DNA of 64,000 nucleotides. Source: Streptomyces sp. NBC_01775. GTDB lineage: Bacteria; Actinomycetota; Actinomycetes; Streptomycetales; Streptomycetaceae. Below the pieces are notes generated by a model. It made no database searches and was not told the origin of the DNA. It was given only the letters and a program-made list of their open reading frames with translations. The stretch is from positions 1,984,001 through 2,048,000 of the forward strand of contig NZ_CP109104.1 in the NCBI RefSeq assembly GCF_035917675.1. The letters run 5' to 3'. Both the position numbers and the translations under genes were made by a program. Positions 17,771 to 25,244 of the stretch are shown here, one piece after another (position 1 is the first letter of the stretch; every line of letters begins with the position of its first letter).

Positions 17771-18069
17771 CGCGTACTGGCGTGCGCGCAGCACCGCCTC
17801 GCCGGAATCACCGGCGAGACGGTCCCCGGGGCAGCGGAGTCGGAGGCCAACGAGGGCTGAGGCGGTCCCGCGTATGCAACGAGCCGCGCATACGACAAGA
17901 CCACCGCCATCCACCCGGCCGCGCATCGCAGGCATCATCAGCCGGTCCGGCCGGTGATCCGGCCGGTGACCTGGAAGAAACGACCCAGCTCCCGCAGGCG
18001 CTTGCCGCGACCCCTCATCGGCCCGCAGCCCTCATCCGCTCCGGTCCGGGCGACGTCCAGGCACAACCC

Positions 18070-18909
18070 CTATGCCGGCTCGGACAGTTGGTCGAGGCGA
18101 TCGCGGTGGGCCTGGGACAGGTGGAGGTCTTCGGCGGCGACGTTCTCCTCCAGGTGGTCGATCCGGGCGGTACCCGGGATCGGGAGGATGACCGGTGAGC
18201 GGCCCAGGAGCCACGCGAGCGCGACCTGCGTGGGGGTGGCGTCAAGTTCGGCCGCCACGGCGGCTACCTCGGCCCTCGCCCCCGACTCTCCCCAGGCGAC
18301 AGGGCGCCACGGCAGGAAAGCGATCCCTTCCGCTTCGCAGGCCGCGAGCACCGGCTCGTGCTCGCGGTCGAGCAGGTTGTAGCGGTTCTGCACGCTCGCG
18401 ACATCGACGATCTCCCGTGCCTCCTTGAGCTCGCCGACGCTGACCTCGGACAGTCCGATCCGGCCGATCTTGCCCTCGGCCCGCAGATCCCGCAGCGCGC
18501 CGAGCTGGTCGGCCGGCGGCGTATCCGGGTCGATACGGTGCAGCTGAAGCAGCTCGATCCGCTCGACGCGCAGCCGCCGCAGCGCCTGCTCGACCTGATC
18601 GCGCAGCACCTCCGGCCGCCCGTCGAGCTTCCACTCGCCCGAAGGGCCCGACCGGGTAAGGCCGATCTTGGTGGTGACGAGCAGCCCATCCGGGTAAGGG
18701 TGCAGGGCTTCGGCCAGGAGTTCCTCGTTGGCTCCCCCGCCGTACATGTACGCGGTGTCGATCAGGGTGACGCCCAGCTCGACAGCCCGCCGGGCGACCG
18801 CGACGGAGGCCTCACGGCCCGGCCCCGGCTCCGTCGGCAACCGCATGGCACCGAACCCGAGCCGTCCCACTTCCAGATCCCCGCCGATACGGAACCCAGA
18901 CGATGCCAT
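18070..18909 (-). CDS. Aldo/keto reductase
   Basis: 279 residues, TIM barrel with the AKR tetrad visible: Asp in TLIDTAYMYG with the Tyr four residues on, Lys in LLVTTKIGL, and His in LLQLHRIDP. The cofactor loop ILPIPGTARIDHLEENV binds NADPH. It reduces carbonyls to alcohols; substrate unknown. It starts at ATG 18909, divergent from the LysR gene, the arrangement expected for a LysR-controlled enzyme. Confidence 0.9.
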   Translation of the reverse strand: MASSGFRIGGDLEVGRLGFGAMRLPTEPGPGREASVAVARRAVELGVTLIDTAYMYGGGANEELLAEALHPYPDGLLVTTKIGLTRSGPSGEWKLDGRPEVLRDQVEQALRRLRVERIELLQLHRIDPDTPPADQLGALRDLRAEGKIGRIGLSEVSVGELKEAREIVDVASVQNRYNLLDREHEPVLAACEAEGIAFLPWRPVAWGESGARAEVAAVAAELDATPTQVALAWLLGRSPVILPIPGTARIDHLEENVAAEDLHLSQAHRDRLDQLSEPA

Positions 18910-19049
18910 GTGCCGTCCTCTCCCCTTCGCTCAAGAGGGTGACGTTAACAGCGCAGTTGGGCCGCCGCACCGGTCCCCGCGCCCACCTGCCACGAGGAAA
19001 CGGGCGAACTGACGTCCAGAGCATGCTTGCCAGCCCTAAAGTGACCGCC

Positions 19050-20018
19050 ATGCACTTGGATCTGAATCTGCTGACCGCGCTGGACGCCCTCCTGGAGGAG
19101 GGCAGCGTGGCCGGGGCCGCGCACCGGCTGCACCTCACTCCCCCGGCCATGAGCCGCGCGCTGGCCCGTCTCCGGCGCGTCACCGGGGACCAGGTCCTGG
19201 TCCGCACGGGTCACAGCATGACGCCCACTCCGTACGCGCTCGCCGTACGCCAGCAGGTCCACACGCTCGTCCAGCAGGCGCACGCCGTGCTGACGCCCGA
19301 GCACGACCTCGAACTGGAGACTCTCGACCGGACCTTCACCCTGCGGCTGAACGACACGGTCACCCACGCGATCGGCCCCGGCCTGCTCGCCGCCGTCCGG
19401 CGACGGGCCCCCGGCGTACGGCTGCGGCTGCTGGCCGAGACCGACGCGGAGGCCATGGACCTGCGCTACGGCCGGGTCGACCTGGCGGTCAGCGCGACCT
19501 CGTCGACGCCGCCGGACATCCGCCACGAGACCGTGGCCCACGACCCGCTGGTGGTCGTGCTCCGCGCCGCCCATCCCCTGGCCGGGGGCGCGCTCACCCT
19601 GGACGCCTACACGGCGGCCGACCACCTCACCATCTCGCGCCGGGGCCGCCTCCGCGATCCCGTCGACGACCTCTTGGAGGAGCGGGGATCGGCCCGGCGC
19701 GTCATCGCCGCCGCGCCCACGGGGGCCGCCGCGCTGCGCATCGCCCAGCACAGCGATGTGCTCGTCGTCGTGCCCGAGCTGACGTCCCGTCCCGTCGTGG
19801 CCGAACTCGGCCTGCTGACGCTGCCCCTCCCCTTCGACACGGCACCGGCCCCACTCGTACTGGCGTGGCACCAGCGCTACGACGACGACCGGGCCCACAC
19901 CTGGCTACGGGACCAGGTGCGCACGGCACTCCGGAGCGTCGCGGACGAGCACGGAGACGGGGACGAGCACGGGGACGGGCAGGCGGTCGGGCGCGCGGAA
20001 CCGGCGGTCGCGCCCTGA
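19050..20018 (+). CDS. LysR-family transcriptional regulator
   Basis: 322 residues. The N-terminal wHTH reads LNLLTALDALLEEGSVAGAAHRLHLTPPAMSRALARLRRVTGDQVLVR, close to the NodD/SyrM-like branch. The PBP2-like effector domain covers the rest, and the last 25 residues are a charged EHGDGDEHGDG repeat. ATG 19050 begins the family match; ATG 19023 is in frame with a weak extension. Likely controls the divergent aldo/keto reductase. No clear T-N11-A site was identified. Confidence 0.88.
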   Translation: MHLDLNLLTALDALLEEGSVAGAAHRLHLTPPAMSRALARLRRVTGDQVLVRTGHSMTPTPYALAVRQQVHTLVQQAHAVLTPEHDLELETLDRTFTLRLNDTVTHAIGPGLLAAVRRRAPGVRLRLLAETDAEAMDLRYGRVDLAVSATSSTPPDIRHETVAHDPLVVVLRAAHPLAGGALTLDAYTAADHLTISRRGRLRDPVDDLLEERGSARRVIAAAPTGAAALRIAQHSDVLVVVPELTSRPVVAELGLLTLPLPFDTAPAPLVLAWHQRYDDDRAHTWLRDQVRTALRSVADEHGDGDEHGDGQAVGRAEPAVAP

Positions 20019-20191
20019 CCGGCCCTTCGCGTCAAACTGCGCCTCGTCGCGGGCCCCGGACGAGCAGGCCGTCGATCGCCGTCGGGCCGCCCAGCTCGAC
20101 GGCCGCGTCGACCTGACCGCCTCGAAAGCGATCGCCATTGCCTGGCCACGCCGGGCGTCCGTCCCCTGTGAGCGATCCTGCCGGCCGCCCC

Positions 20192-20959
20192 TTAATGAAC
20201 CACCAGTTGAACGATGGCCACGGTGCCGACCGTCACGATGAGGGCGCGCAGGACTGTGGGGCTGAGGCGTCCGCCCACTTTGGCTCCGATCTGGCCGCCC
20301 AGGGCGGAGCCAACCGCGATGAGGGCGACGGCCGTCCAGTCGAAGTCCGCGACGAAGAGGAAGAAGAGCGCGGCGACGGCGTTGACCACAGCGACGAGGA
20401 CGTTCTTGAGGGCGTTGAGACGTTGCAGTGTCTCGTCGAGGAGTATGCCCATCCAGGACACGTAGAGGATTCCCTGGGCGGCTGAGAAGTAGCCGCCGTA
20501 GACACTGGCGAGCGTCAGTCCGGCGAACAGCAGCGGGCCGCCGTCAGGGCGCACAGGGCTGTCGGCCGACGCGCGGCGACGCCGCACCTTCTCTTTGATG
20601 GCGGGCTGGAGGACGACCAGGACAAGGGCCAGGCCCACCAGAACCGGCACGATGCGCTCGAACGCCGTGGCGGGGAGGACCAGCAGGAGCGTGGCGCCGG
20701 TGAGGCCGCCGAGCAGGGCGCCGACGCTCAGTTTCAGGATGCGCCGGGCTTGGCCCTCGAGCTCCTTTCGGTAGCCGATGGCGCCACTGATGGAACCCGG
20801 GATCAGGCCGAGCGCGTTGGAGACCGTCGCGGTGACGGGCGGCAGGCCGGTCGCGAGCAGAACGGGAAAGGTGACCAGTGTCCCGGAGCCGACAACGGTG
20901 TTGATCGTGCCCGCGCCGATGCCCGCCACGAAGACGGCGAGCATCTCCCACGCCGTCAT
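20192..20959 (-). CDS. TauE/SafE-family membrane transporter
   Basis: 255 residues with about eight hydrophobic helices in two halves. The first carries GAGTINTVVGSGTLVTFPVLLA and the second YGGYFSAAQGILYVSWMG, the repeated signature of TauE/SafE sulfite or sulfoacetate exporters. A basic loop (KEKVRRRR) separates the halves. The substrate is probably a small sulfur or organic anion. No partner genes nearby. Start ATG 20959 with a GAGGG upstream. Confidence 0.87.
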   Translation of the reverse strand: MTAWEMLAVFVAGIGAGTINTVVGSGTLVTFPVLLATGLPPVTATVSNALGLIPGSISGAIGYRKELEGQARRILKLSVGALLGGLTGATLLLVLPATAFERIVPVLVGLALVLVVLQPAIKEKVRRRRASADSPVRPDGGPLLFAGLTLASVYGGYFSAAQGILYVSWMGILLDETLQRLNALKNVLVAVVNAVAALFFLFVADFDWTAVALIAVGSALGGQIGAKVGGRLSPTVLRALIVTVGTVAIVQLVVH

Positions 20960-21219
20960 GCCTGGCCCTCATTCCGAGGACCGGAGACCACGCCCGGCCG
21001 GACGGCGCTCCGCGACGGCCTCGGCTCCCCGCGCACCACGGCTGACGCGGCACTGGGTGCCGCCTCGGAAACGGCGGGCAGCCAGAGGGGCCATCCCCCG
21101 CGGAAACCCGTGCCCGGGTGACGGTCGTTGCGCGGCGATATCCACATCCAGCAGACACTAGACCAGCAACACTTCGGCACTCGGCGCAATATCCCGGGAC
21201 CTCGGCCGGGCAACCTCGG
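20960..21219. other. Gap without recognisable gene
   Basis: Upstream of the TauE gene nothing translates into a recognisable protein. It leads into the fused MarR/hydrolase fragments. Confidence 0.4.
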
Positions 21220-21234
21220 CGGCCTTCGGGGTAA

Positions 21235-21387
21235 CCCGTGGCGCTTGGTCGTGACTCCGGCGTGTACGGCGGCCAAGAGCCGCCGCACCGCCGCGAGTTC
21301 GGGCTCCGAGAGGTCCTCGACGGCGCCGACGACGTCTTCGATGAGCGGGCCGAAGAACGACCGGCCCAGGGCGACGGCCCGCTCGTC
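21235..21387 (-). pseudogene. MarR-type regulator, C-terminal fragment
   Basis: On the minus strand 51 residues read DERAVALGRSFFGPLIEDVV then AVEDLSEPELAAVRRLLAAVHAGV, the dimerisation helix at the end of MarR-family proteins. The DNA-binding part is absent. At 21387 it abuts an oppositely oriented hydrolase fragment. No start codon is present. Confidence 0.6.
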
Positions 21388-21388
21388 C

Positions 21389-21560
21389 ACGCTGGTGGTC
21401 CTCGCGGGGGCGAGCCGCGTCCACGACGCGGAGCGGGTCGCGGCGGCGGCGCGGCGGCGGCTGCCGGACGTGGAGACGGCGGTGCTCCCCGGCGTGACGC
21501 ACCACGGGATGCCGTACGCCGGCGCCGAGGAGTTGAACAAACTGGTCACCGCCTTCTGCG
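21389..21560 (+). pseudogene. Alpha/beta hydrolase, C-terminal fragment
   Basis: The plus strand reads TLVVLAGASRVHDAERVAAA, then LPDVETAVLPGVTHHGMPYAG and AEELNKLVTAFCD: the last strand, catalytic-His loop (THH) and final helix of an alpha/beta hydrolase. The nucleophile half is missing and no start is in place. Together with the adjoining MarR end it marks a deletion that removed the divergent promoter region and both 5' ends. Confidence 0.6.
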
Positions 21561-21604
21561 ACCCGCGTTGGCCGGGGCGGCCTTCCACCCGCCCGTGGCC
21601 CGGG

Positions 21605-22363
21605 TCAGACGTCGATGGTCGCCAAGCGGCGGCCGTCGAGAGTGCGGACCTCCAAGCGGGCGAGATCGGAGCGGGAGAACGCCGCGCCGCCGTGGGTGTA
21701 GAGCGGCTCGTCCCACTTGGTGCCCTTGATGCCGTAGCCGTGCCGCGGTACGGCCCAGGTGGTGACGGTCTGCTTCTTGCCGTTCTCACCGACAGCGATC
21801 AGCTCGCACTCCAGCGGACCTCGTAAATCCCCGAGCTTGAGCGCGACATGGGTGCCCCAGGGCTTCTTCTCCAGCGAGACGGTGGCCCGGATCTTCGTAC
21901 TCGCGTCGACCGTGCCGATCTTCTCGCCGTGCTCGTACATCTGCCGGGCGGGGCTCGCGAAGTGCTGGGACCGGCTGTCGCCGTCGTCGCCGCTCACCGC
22001 GAGGACGGCCAACGGCCCTCCGACGATCAGCGCGAACACGGCCGCGACCAGCCACAGGCGGCGCGTACCGCGTCTGCGTCGCTCGGCGTCGGCTTCGGCC
22101 GCCGTACTGGCCAGCAGCCGGTCCAGCAGCTCGGGCGGCGGGCCATCCGGTGTCGGAGGAGGTCCGCCGTGCCACGCGTGCTCGGCGAGGAACGGGGTGA
22201 GCGCCGTCACGGATTCCAGTTCGACGGCGCACCGGTCGCATCCGGCGAGATGCTCCTCGAACAGCTCGGCATCGGCCGCGTCGAGGACGCCGAGCGCGTA
22301 GGCGGCCACGTCGGTGTGCTGAACGGGCTCGGCCGCGGAACCGGGCGAGTTCTGCGTGGTCAT
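21605..22363 (-). CDS. Anti-sigma factor (zinc-finger/RskA type) with a TTA codon
   Basis: 252 residues. The N-terminal anti-sigma domain has H38-x3-C42-x2-C45 (EEHLAGCDRC), the ZAS zinc motif. One membrane helix (about 102-124, WLVAAVFALIVGGPLAVLAV) leads to an extracellular RskA-like domain of about 125 residues. It should hold the adjacent ECF sigma factor at the membrane until an outside signal releases it. Codon 180 is TTA (21826-21824), the codon read only by the late-expressed bldA tRNA in Streptomyces. ATG 22363 overlaps the sigma stop by four bases. Confidence 0.9.
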   Translation of the reverse strand: MTTQNSPGSAAEPVQHTDVAAYALGVLDAADAELFEEHLAGCDRCAVELESVTALTPFLAEHAWHGGPPPTPDGPPPELLDRLLASTAAEADAERRRRGTRRLWLVAAVFALIVGGPLAVLAVSGDDGDSRSQHFASPARQMYEHGEKIGTVDASTKIRATVSLEKKPWGTHVALKLGDLRGPLECELIAVGENGKKQTVTTWAVPRHGYGIKGTKWDEPLYTHGGAAFSRSDLARLEVRTLDGRRLATIDV

Positions 22364-22902
22364 GGTGTCACCCCCCTTTCCTCCAGCGAGAGCTTCAGCG
22401 CTCGCAGCGCGTAGTACACACGTGATCGGACCGTCCCTGGAGGTATACGTAAAACCCCCGCCGCCTCGTTCACCGTTCGGCCTTTGAAATACGTCTCGAT
22501 CAGTGCCTCCCGGTGCGAACTGCTCAAGTCGGTCATGGCGTCGGAGATCGTCATCATGCGTAACGTACGGTCGATCTCGTCGGGCGCGGGCAACTCCTCC
22601 AGCGGCGCCGGGTCCACCTCGCGGGGTCTGGACTGCTGCACCCGGTGCCCGTCGATGACGATGCGCCGCGCGACCGTGACCAGCCAGGGGCGCACCGATC
22701 CCGTCGCCCGGCCGAGCTGCTCGGAATTGCGCCAGGCACGCAGCAGCGTCTCCTGGACGACGTCCTCGGCCCGGTGTCTGTCGCCTGCCACGAGCCGGAG
22801 CACGAAGGCGAGCAGCGGTCCTGCGTGTTCGTCATAGAGCGCCCTCATGAGGGCGTCGTTCGGCGAGGTGCTGTCGGCGGCCACGACGGCATCGTCGCGC
22901 AA
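22360..22902 (-). CDS. ECF sigma factor (sigma-70 family) with two TTA codons
   Basis: 180 residues from a TTG start at 22902, which follows GGAGG at 7-8 bases; the next Met is at residue 19. Region 2 spans about 20-85 (AEDVVQETLLRAWRN and RPWLVTVARRIVIDGHR) and region 4 about 118-172 (LSSSHREALIETYFKGRTVNEAAG, IPPGTVRSRVYYALRAL). Leu114 and Leu151 are both TTA (22563-22561 and 22452-22450). The operon with the anti-sigma gene is translationally coupled, and the divergent CHRD gene is a candidate target. Codon use is less GC-biased than neighbours, hinting at transfer. Confidence 0.92.
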   Translation of the reverse strand: MRDDAVVAADSTSPNDALMRALYDEHAGPLLAFVLRLVAGDRHRAEDVVQETLLRAWRNSEQLGRATGSVRPWLVTVARRIVIDGHRVQQSRPREVDPAPLEELPAPDEIDRTLRMMTISDAMTDLSSSHREALIETYFKGRTVNEAAGVLRIPPGTVRSRVYYALRALKLSLEERGVTP

Positions 22903-22954
22903 CGGAATACCTCCGGTCGAGGGCTGCTTCGGTCGTTGTTTCCTCGGTCTCCTC

Positions 22955-22967
22955 GGGACGTTGTCCC
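22955..22967. promoter_or_regulatory. GGGAC-GTT-GTCCC palindrome upstream of the sigma gene
   Basis: A perfect 5-bp inverted repeat 53 bases before the TTG start of the sigma gene. On the minus strand it reads GGGACAACGTCCC and could include an ECF -35 (the AAC core), but no matching -10 could be assigned with certainty. Confidence 0.35.
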
Positions 22968-23086
22968 AATGTCTTCTCAGGCGCGATACGGACGCGAAGG
23001 CCTGTCCGTTCAACAGAACCCGTGTGAGACAGCGCTCATTTCCCGATTGAGTGCTCCGCCGCGGCTGCCCGTAAGACCCGACGAGA

Positions 23087-23106
23087 GCCGGTGCGGGGGC
23101 ACCGGC
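23087..23106 (+). promoter_or_regulatory. Leader hairpin before the CHRD gene
   Basis: GCCGGTGC-GGGG-GCACCGGC forms a perfect 8-bp stem with a 4-base loop, ending 23 bases before the ATG of the CHRD protein. It is too close to be the terminator of another gene, since the neighbour is divergent. It may be an mRNA leader structure affecting translation or stability. Confidence 0.45.
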
Positions 23107-23129
23107 CCATTCGATCAGGGGGAACAGCC

Positions 23130-24182
23130 ATGAAGAACCGCAGCGGCACCACGGCCCTCGCTCTGTCCGTCACCGCTGTCGCCGCGGCTGCCGGGGTGGG
23201 CCTGGCCGTTCTGCCGGGCGACGGCGACGACGGCGCGAGCAGCGTCCGCGAGAGCGCCGGCCACGGCAGCGCGCACGGGCACGCGGCACACGGCGCGGAT
23301 GACGCCGCACCGGCGGGCGGGCTCGGTACGCTCAGCGGCTCGGACGTGAGCAGCGCCGGGGCCACGTTCTTCGCGGGCAGCCTCAACGGCGCCAACGAGG
23401 TGCCCGTGGCGGGCGGTCCCGCCGTGGGCGACAAGGACGGCAAGGCGCTCGCGCTGATGCGGATCAAGGGCACCAAGGTGTCCTTCGCCTTCAGCTTCCG
23501 GGGCATCGCGACACCCACGGCCGCGCATATCCACCAGGGCGTCAGGGGGAAGAACGGCGACATCAAGATCCCGTTCTTCGCGAAGAAGGCCGAGGGCGGC
23601 CGTACGACCGTGACCGGAAAGGTGACGGTCAAGGACAAGCAGCTGCTCAACACGCTGCGTACCGACCCGAACGGCTTCTACTTCAACCTGCACACCGGCG
23701 AGTTCCCCGGCGGCGCCGTGCGCGGACAGGTCCACAAGCTGGCCACGAAGGCCAACATGCACCGGATGCTGAGCAGTTCGCGGTACGGCGTGATCAAGGG
23801 TTCGCAGGTCTACGCCTGCACCAAGCAGGACGACGGCAAGTTCGCGCTCACACAGAACAACGTGCGGGCACGGCTGGAGGGGCGTATCGCCCACCGCTTC
23901 GCCAAGCCCGGCCCGGCGGGCCCGCCCGCGTGGGTGGCCTCCGACGGCTCGGACGTCACCGGCAAGCTCCTCTCCAAGATCCCGAACGGCACGAAGAACA
24001 TCCCGGAACTGGACCTGGCGGCCAAGCAGGCCGGCAAGCACAGCGGCAAGTTCTCGCGGACGACGGAGATCCTGCGCCTCAACACCGAGCGCGGGGTGGC
24101 GCCTTCGGGCACCTGCGACCCGAAGAAGCAGCGGAAGGTGGCCGTGCCGTACCGGGCCGACTACGTCTTCATCAACCGCTGA
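23130..24182 (+). CDS. Secreted CHRD-DUF3455 two-domain protein
   Basis: 350 residues. A signal peptide or anchor (KNRSGTTALALSVTAVAAAAG) is followed by a His/Ala-rich spacer. The CHRD domain spans about 95-220 (FFAGSLNGANEVP, TAAHIHQGVRGKNGDIKIPF, FNLHTGEFPGGAVRGQV). A DUF3455-like domain spans about 225-350 (YGVIKGSQVYACTK, WVASDGSDVTGKLL, ILRLNTERGVAPSGTCD, VPYRADYVFI). CHRD domains occur in chordin and in bacterial surface proteins, and both domains are extracellular. Function unknown. It is divergent from the ECF sigma gene. ATG 23130; the GGGGGAA upstream is a reasonable ribosome site. Confidence 0.85.
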   Translation: MKNRSGTTALALSVTAVAAAAGVGLAVLPGDGDDGASSVRESAGHGSAHGHAAHGADDAAPAGGLGTLSGSDVSSAGATFFAGSLNGANEVPVAGGPAVGDKDGKALALMRIKGTKVSFAFSFRGIATPTAAHIHQGVRGKNGDIKIPFFAKKAEGGRTTVTGKVTVKDKQLLNTLRTDPNGFYFNLHTGEFPGGAVRGQVHKLATKANMHRMLSSSRYGVIKGSQVYACTKQDDGKFALTQNNVRARLEGRIAHRFAKPGPAGPPAWVASDGSDVTGKLLSKIPNGTKNIPELDLAAKQAGKHSGKFSRTTEILRLNTERGVAPSGTCDPKKQRKVAVPYRADYVFINR

Positions 24183-24204
24183 CCCGTTGACGAAGGGCCT
24201 GCGG

Positions 24205-24231
24205 CCCCGGCCCCGGGCACCCCGGCCGGGG
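24205..24231 (+). terminator. Hairpin after the CHRD gene
   Basis: CCCCGGCC (24205-24212) pairs with GGCCGGGG (24224-24231) 22 bases after the stop codon. Probable factor-independent terminator without a T-run. Confidence 0.5.
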
Positions 24232-24284
24232 CTCAAGTCCCCGCTGCCCGGGTGCACATAGCGACACCCCCGTCCGGGGCGTGA

Positions 24285-24318
24285 CGCCAGTGTGGCGCGC
24301 GGGCACCCTCCGTAGCGT
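24285..24318 (+). promoter_or_regulatory. Putative promoter/operator of the ABC-FtsX pair
   Basis: CGCCA-GTG-TGGCG (24285-24297) is a perfect inverted repeat just upstream of a TAGCGT -10-like box (24313-24318). The predicted start of transcription coincides with ATG 24326, so the message may be leaderless. The repeat occupies the -35 region and could bind a regulator. Confidence 0.4.
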
Positions 24319-24325
24319 CATTGGC

Positions 24326-25243
24326 ATGACGACGCCCACGAGGTACCCCACCGCGACCGACGCCCGATTCGACGCCCGCTCCGCCGGCGGCCCGCACTCG
24401 CCCGAGGCCCTGCGCCTGGTCAAGGTCAGCAAGGTATACGGCAGCGCGGATGCCGACGGCGGCAACGCCGTCACCGCGCTGAACGAGGTGACGCTGAGCC
24501 TGCCCTCCGGCAGCTTCACCGCCGTGATGGGCCCCTCCGGCTCCGGCAAGTCCACGCTGCTCCAGTGCGCGGCCGGGCTGGAGCGGCCCGACCACGGGCT
24601 GGTGATGGTGGACGGCGCCGAGATGACGGGCGGCAGCGAGGCGGAGCTGACGAAGTTCCGGCGCAAGCGGATCGGCTTCATCTTCCAGGAGTACAACCTC
24701 CTGCCGACGCTCACCGTCGAGGAGAACACCACACTCCCGCTGAAGCTGGCCGGCCGACGCGTCAACCGAAGGCATGCCCGCGAGGTCCTCGGACAGGTCG
24801 GCCTCGGGGACCGCCTCGGCCACCTGCCCGAGCAGCTCTCCGGCGGCCAGCAGCAGCGCGTCGCCATCGCCCGCGCGCTGGTGGCCGAGCCGAACGTGAT
24901 CTTCGCGGACGAGCCCACCGGCGCGCTGGACATGCGCAGCGCCCGCGAGGTGCTGGGCCTGCTCCAGCAGACGGTGCGCGCGTTCGGGCGGACGGTCGTG
25001 ATGGTGACCCACGACCCGGTCGCCGCCTCGTACGCGGACGCCGTGCAGTTCCTGGCCGACGGGCGGCTGGCGGGGGTGCTGACCTCGCCGACCGTCGATG
25101 CCGTCGCCGAGCGGCTCGCGCACCTGGGCGACGCCCTGGAAGCACCGGCAGCGCAGCGCCCCGCCGACCCCCGTTCGACGTCCACGGCCATCCCGGCCTC
25201 CGCGACCTCTCCCACCGCCCCTGCCCAGCCCTTCGGAGCCTGA
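24326..25243 (+). CDS. ABC transporter ATP-binding protein (MacB/LolD type)
   Basis: 305 residues. Walker [11 protein letters not shown]-loop IFQEYNLLPTLTVEEN, signature LSGGQQQR, Walker B VIFADEP followed by the TGALD D-loop, and H-loop VTHDP. These are the marks of LolD/MacB-type ATPases that pair with FtsX-like permeases to export lipids, peptides or antibiotics. The C-terminal 45 residues are a Pro/Ala/Thr tail. ATG 24326 begins MTTPTRYP; ATG 24281 is in frame. The permease follows at once. Confidence 0.9.
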   Translation: MTTPTRYPTATDARFDARSAGGPHSPEALRLVKVSKVYGSADADGGNAVTALNEVTLSLPSGSFTAVMGPSGSGKSTLLQCAAGLERPDHGLVMVDGAEMTGGSEAELTKFRRKRIGFIFQEYNLLPTLTVEENTTLPLKLAGRRVNRRHAREVLGQVGLGDRLGHLPEQLSGGQQQRVAIARALVAEPNVIFADEPTGALDMRSAREVLGLLQQTVRAFGRTVVMVTHDPVAASYADAVQFLADGRLAGVLTSPTVDAVAERLAHLGDALEAPAAQRPADPRSTSTAIPASATSPTAPAQPFGA

Positions 25244-25244
25244 C

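Noticed and set aside
17950..18069. A short helical peptide on the minus strand near 18000
   Set aside because: Only 23 codons, no ribosome site and no homology; treated as noise within a decayed gap.
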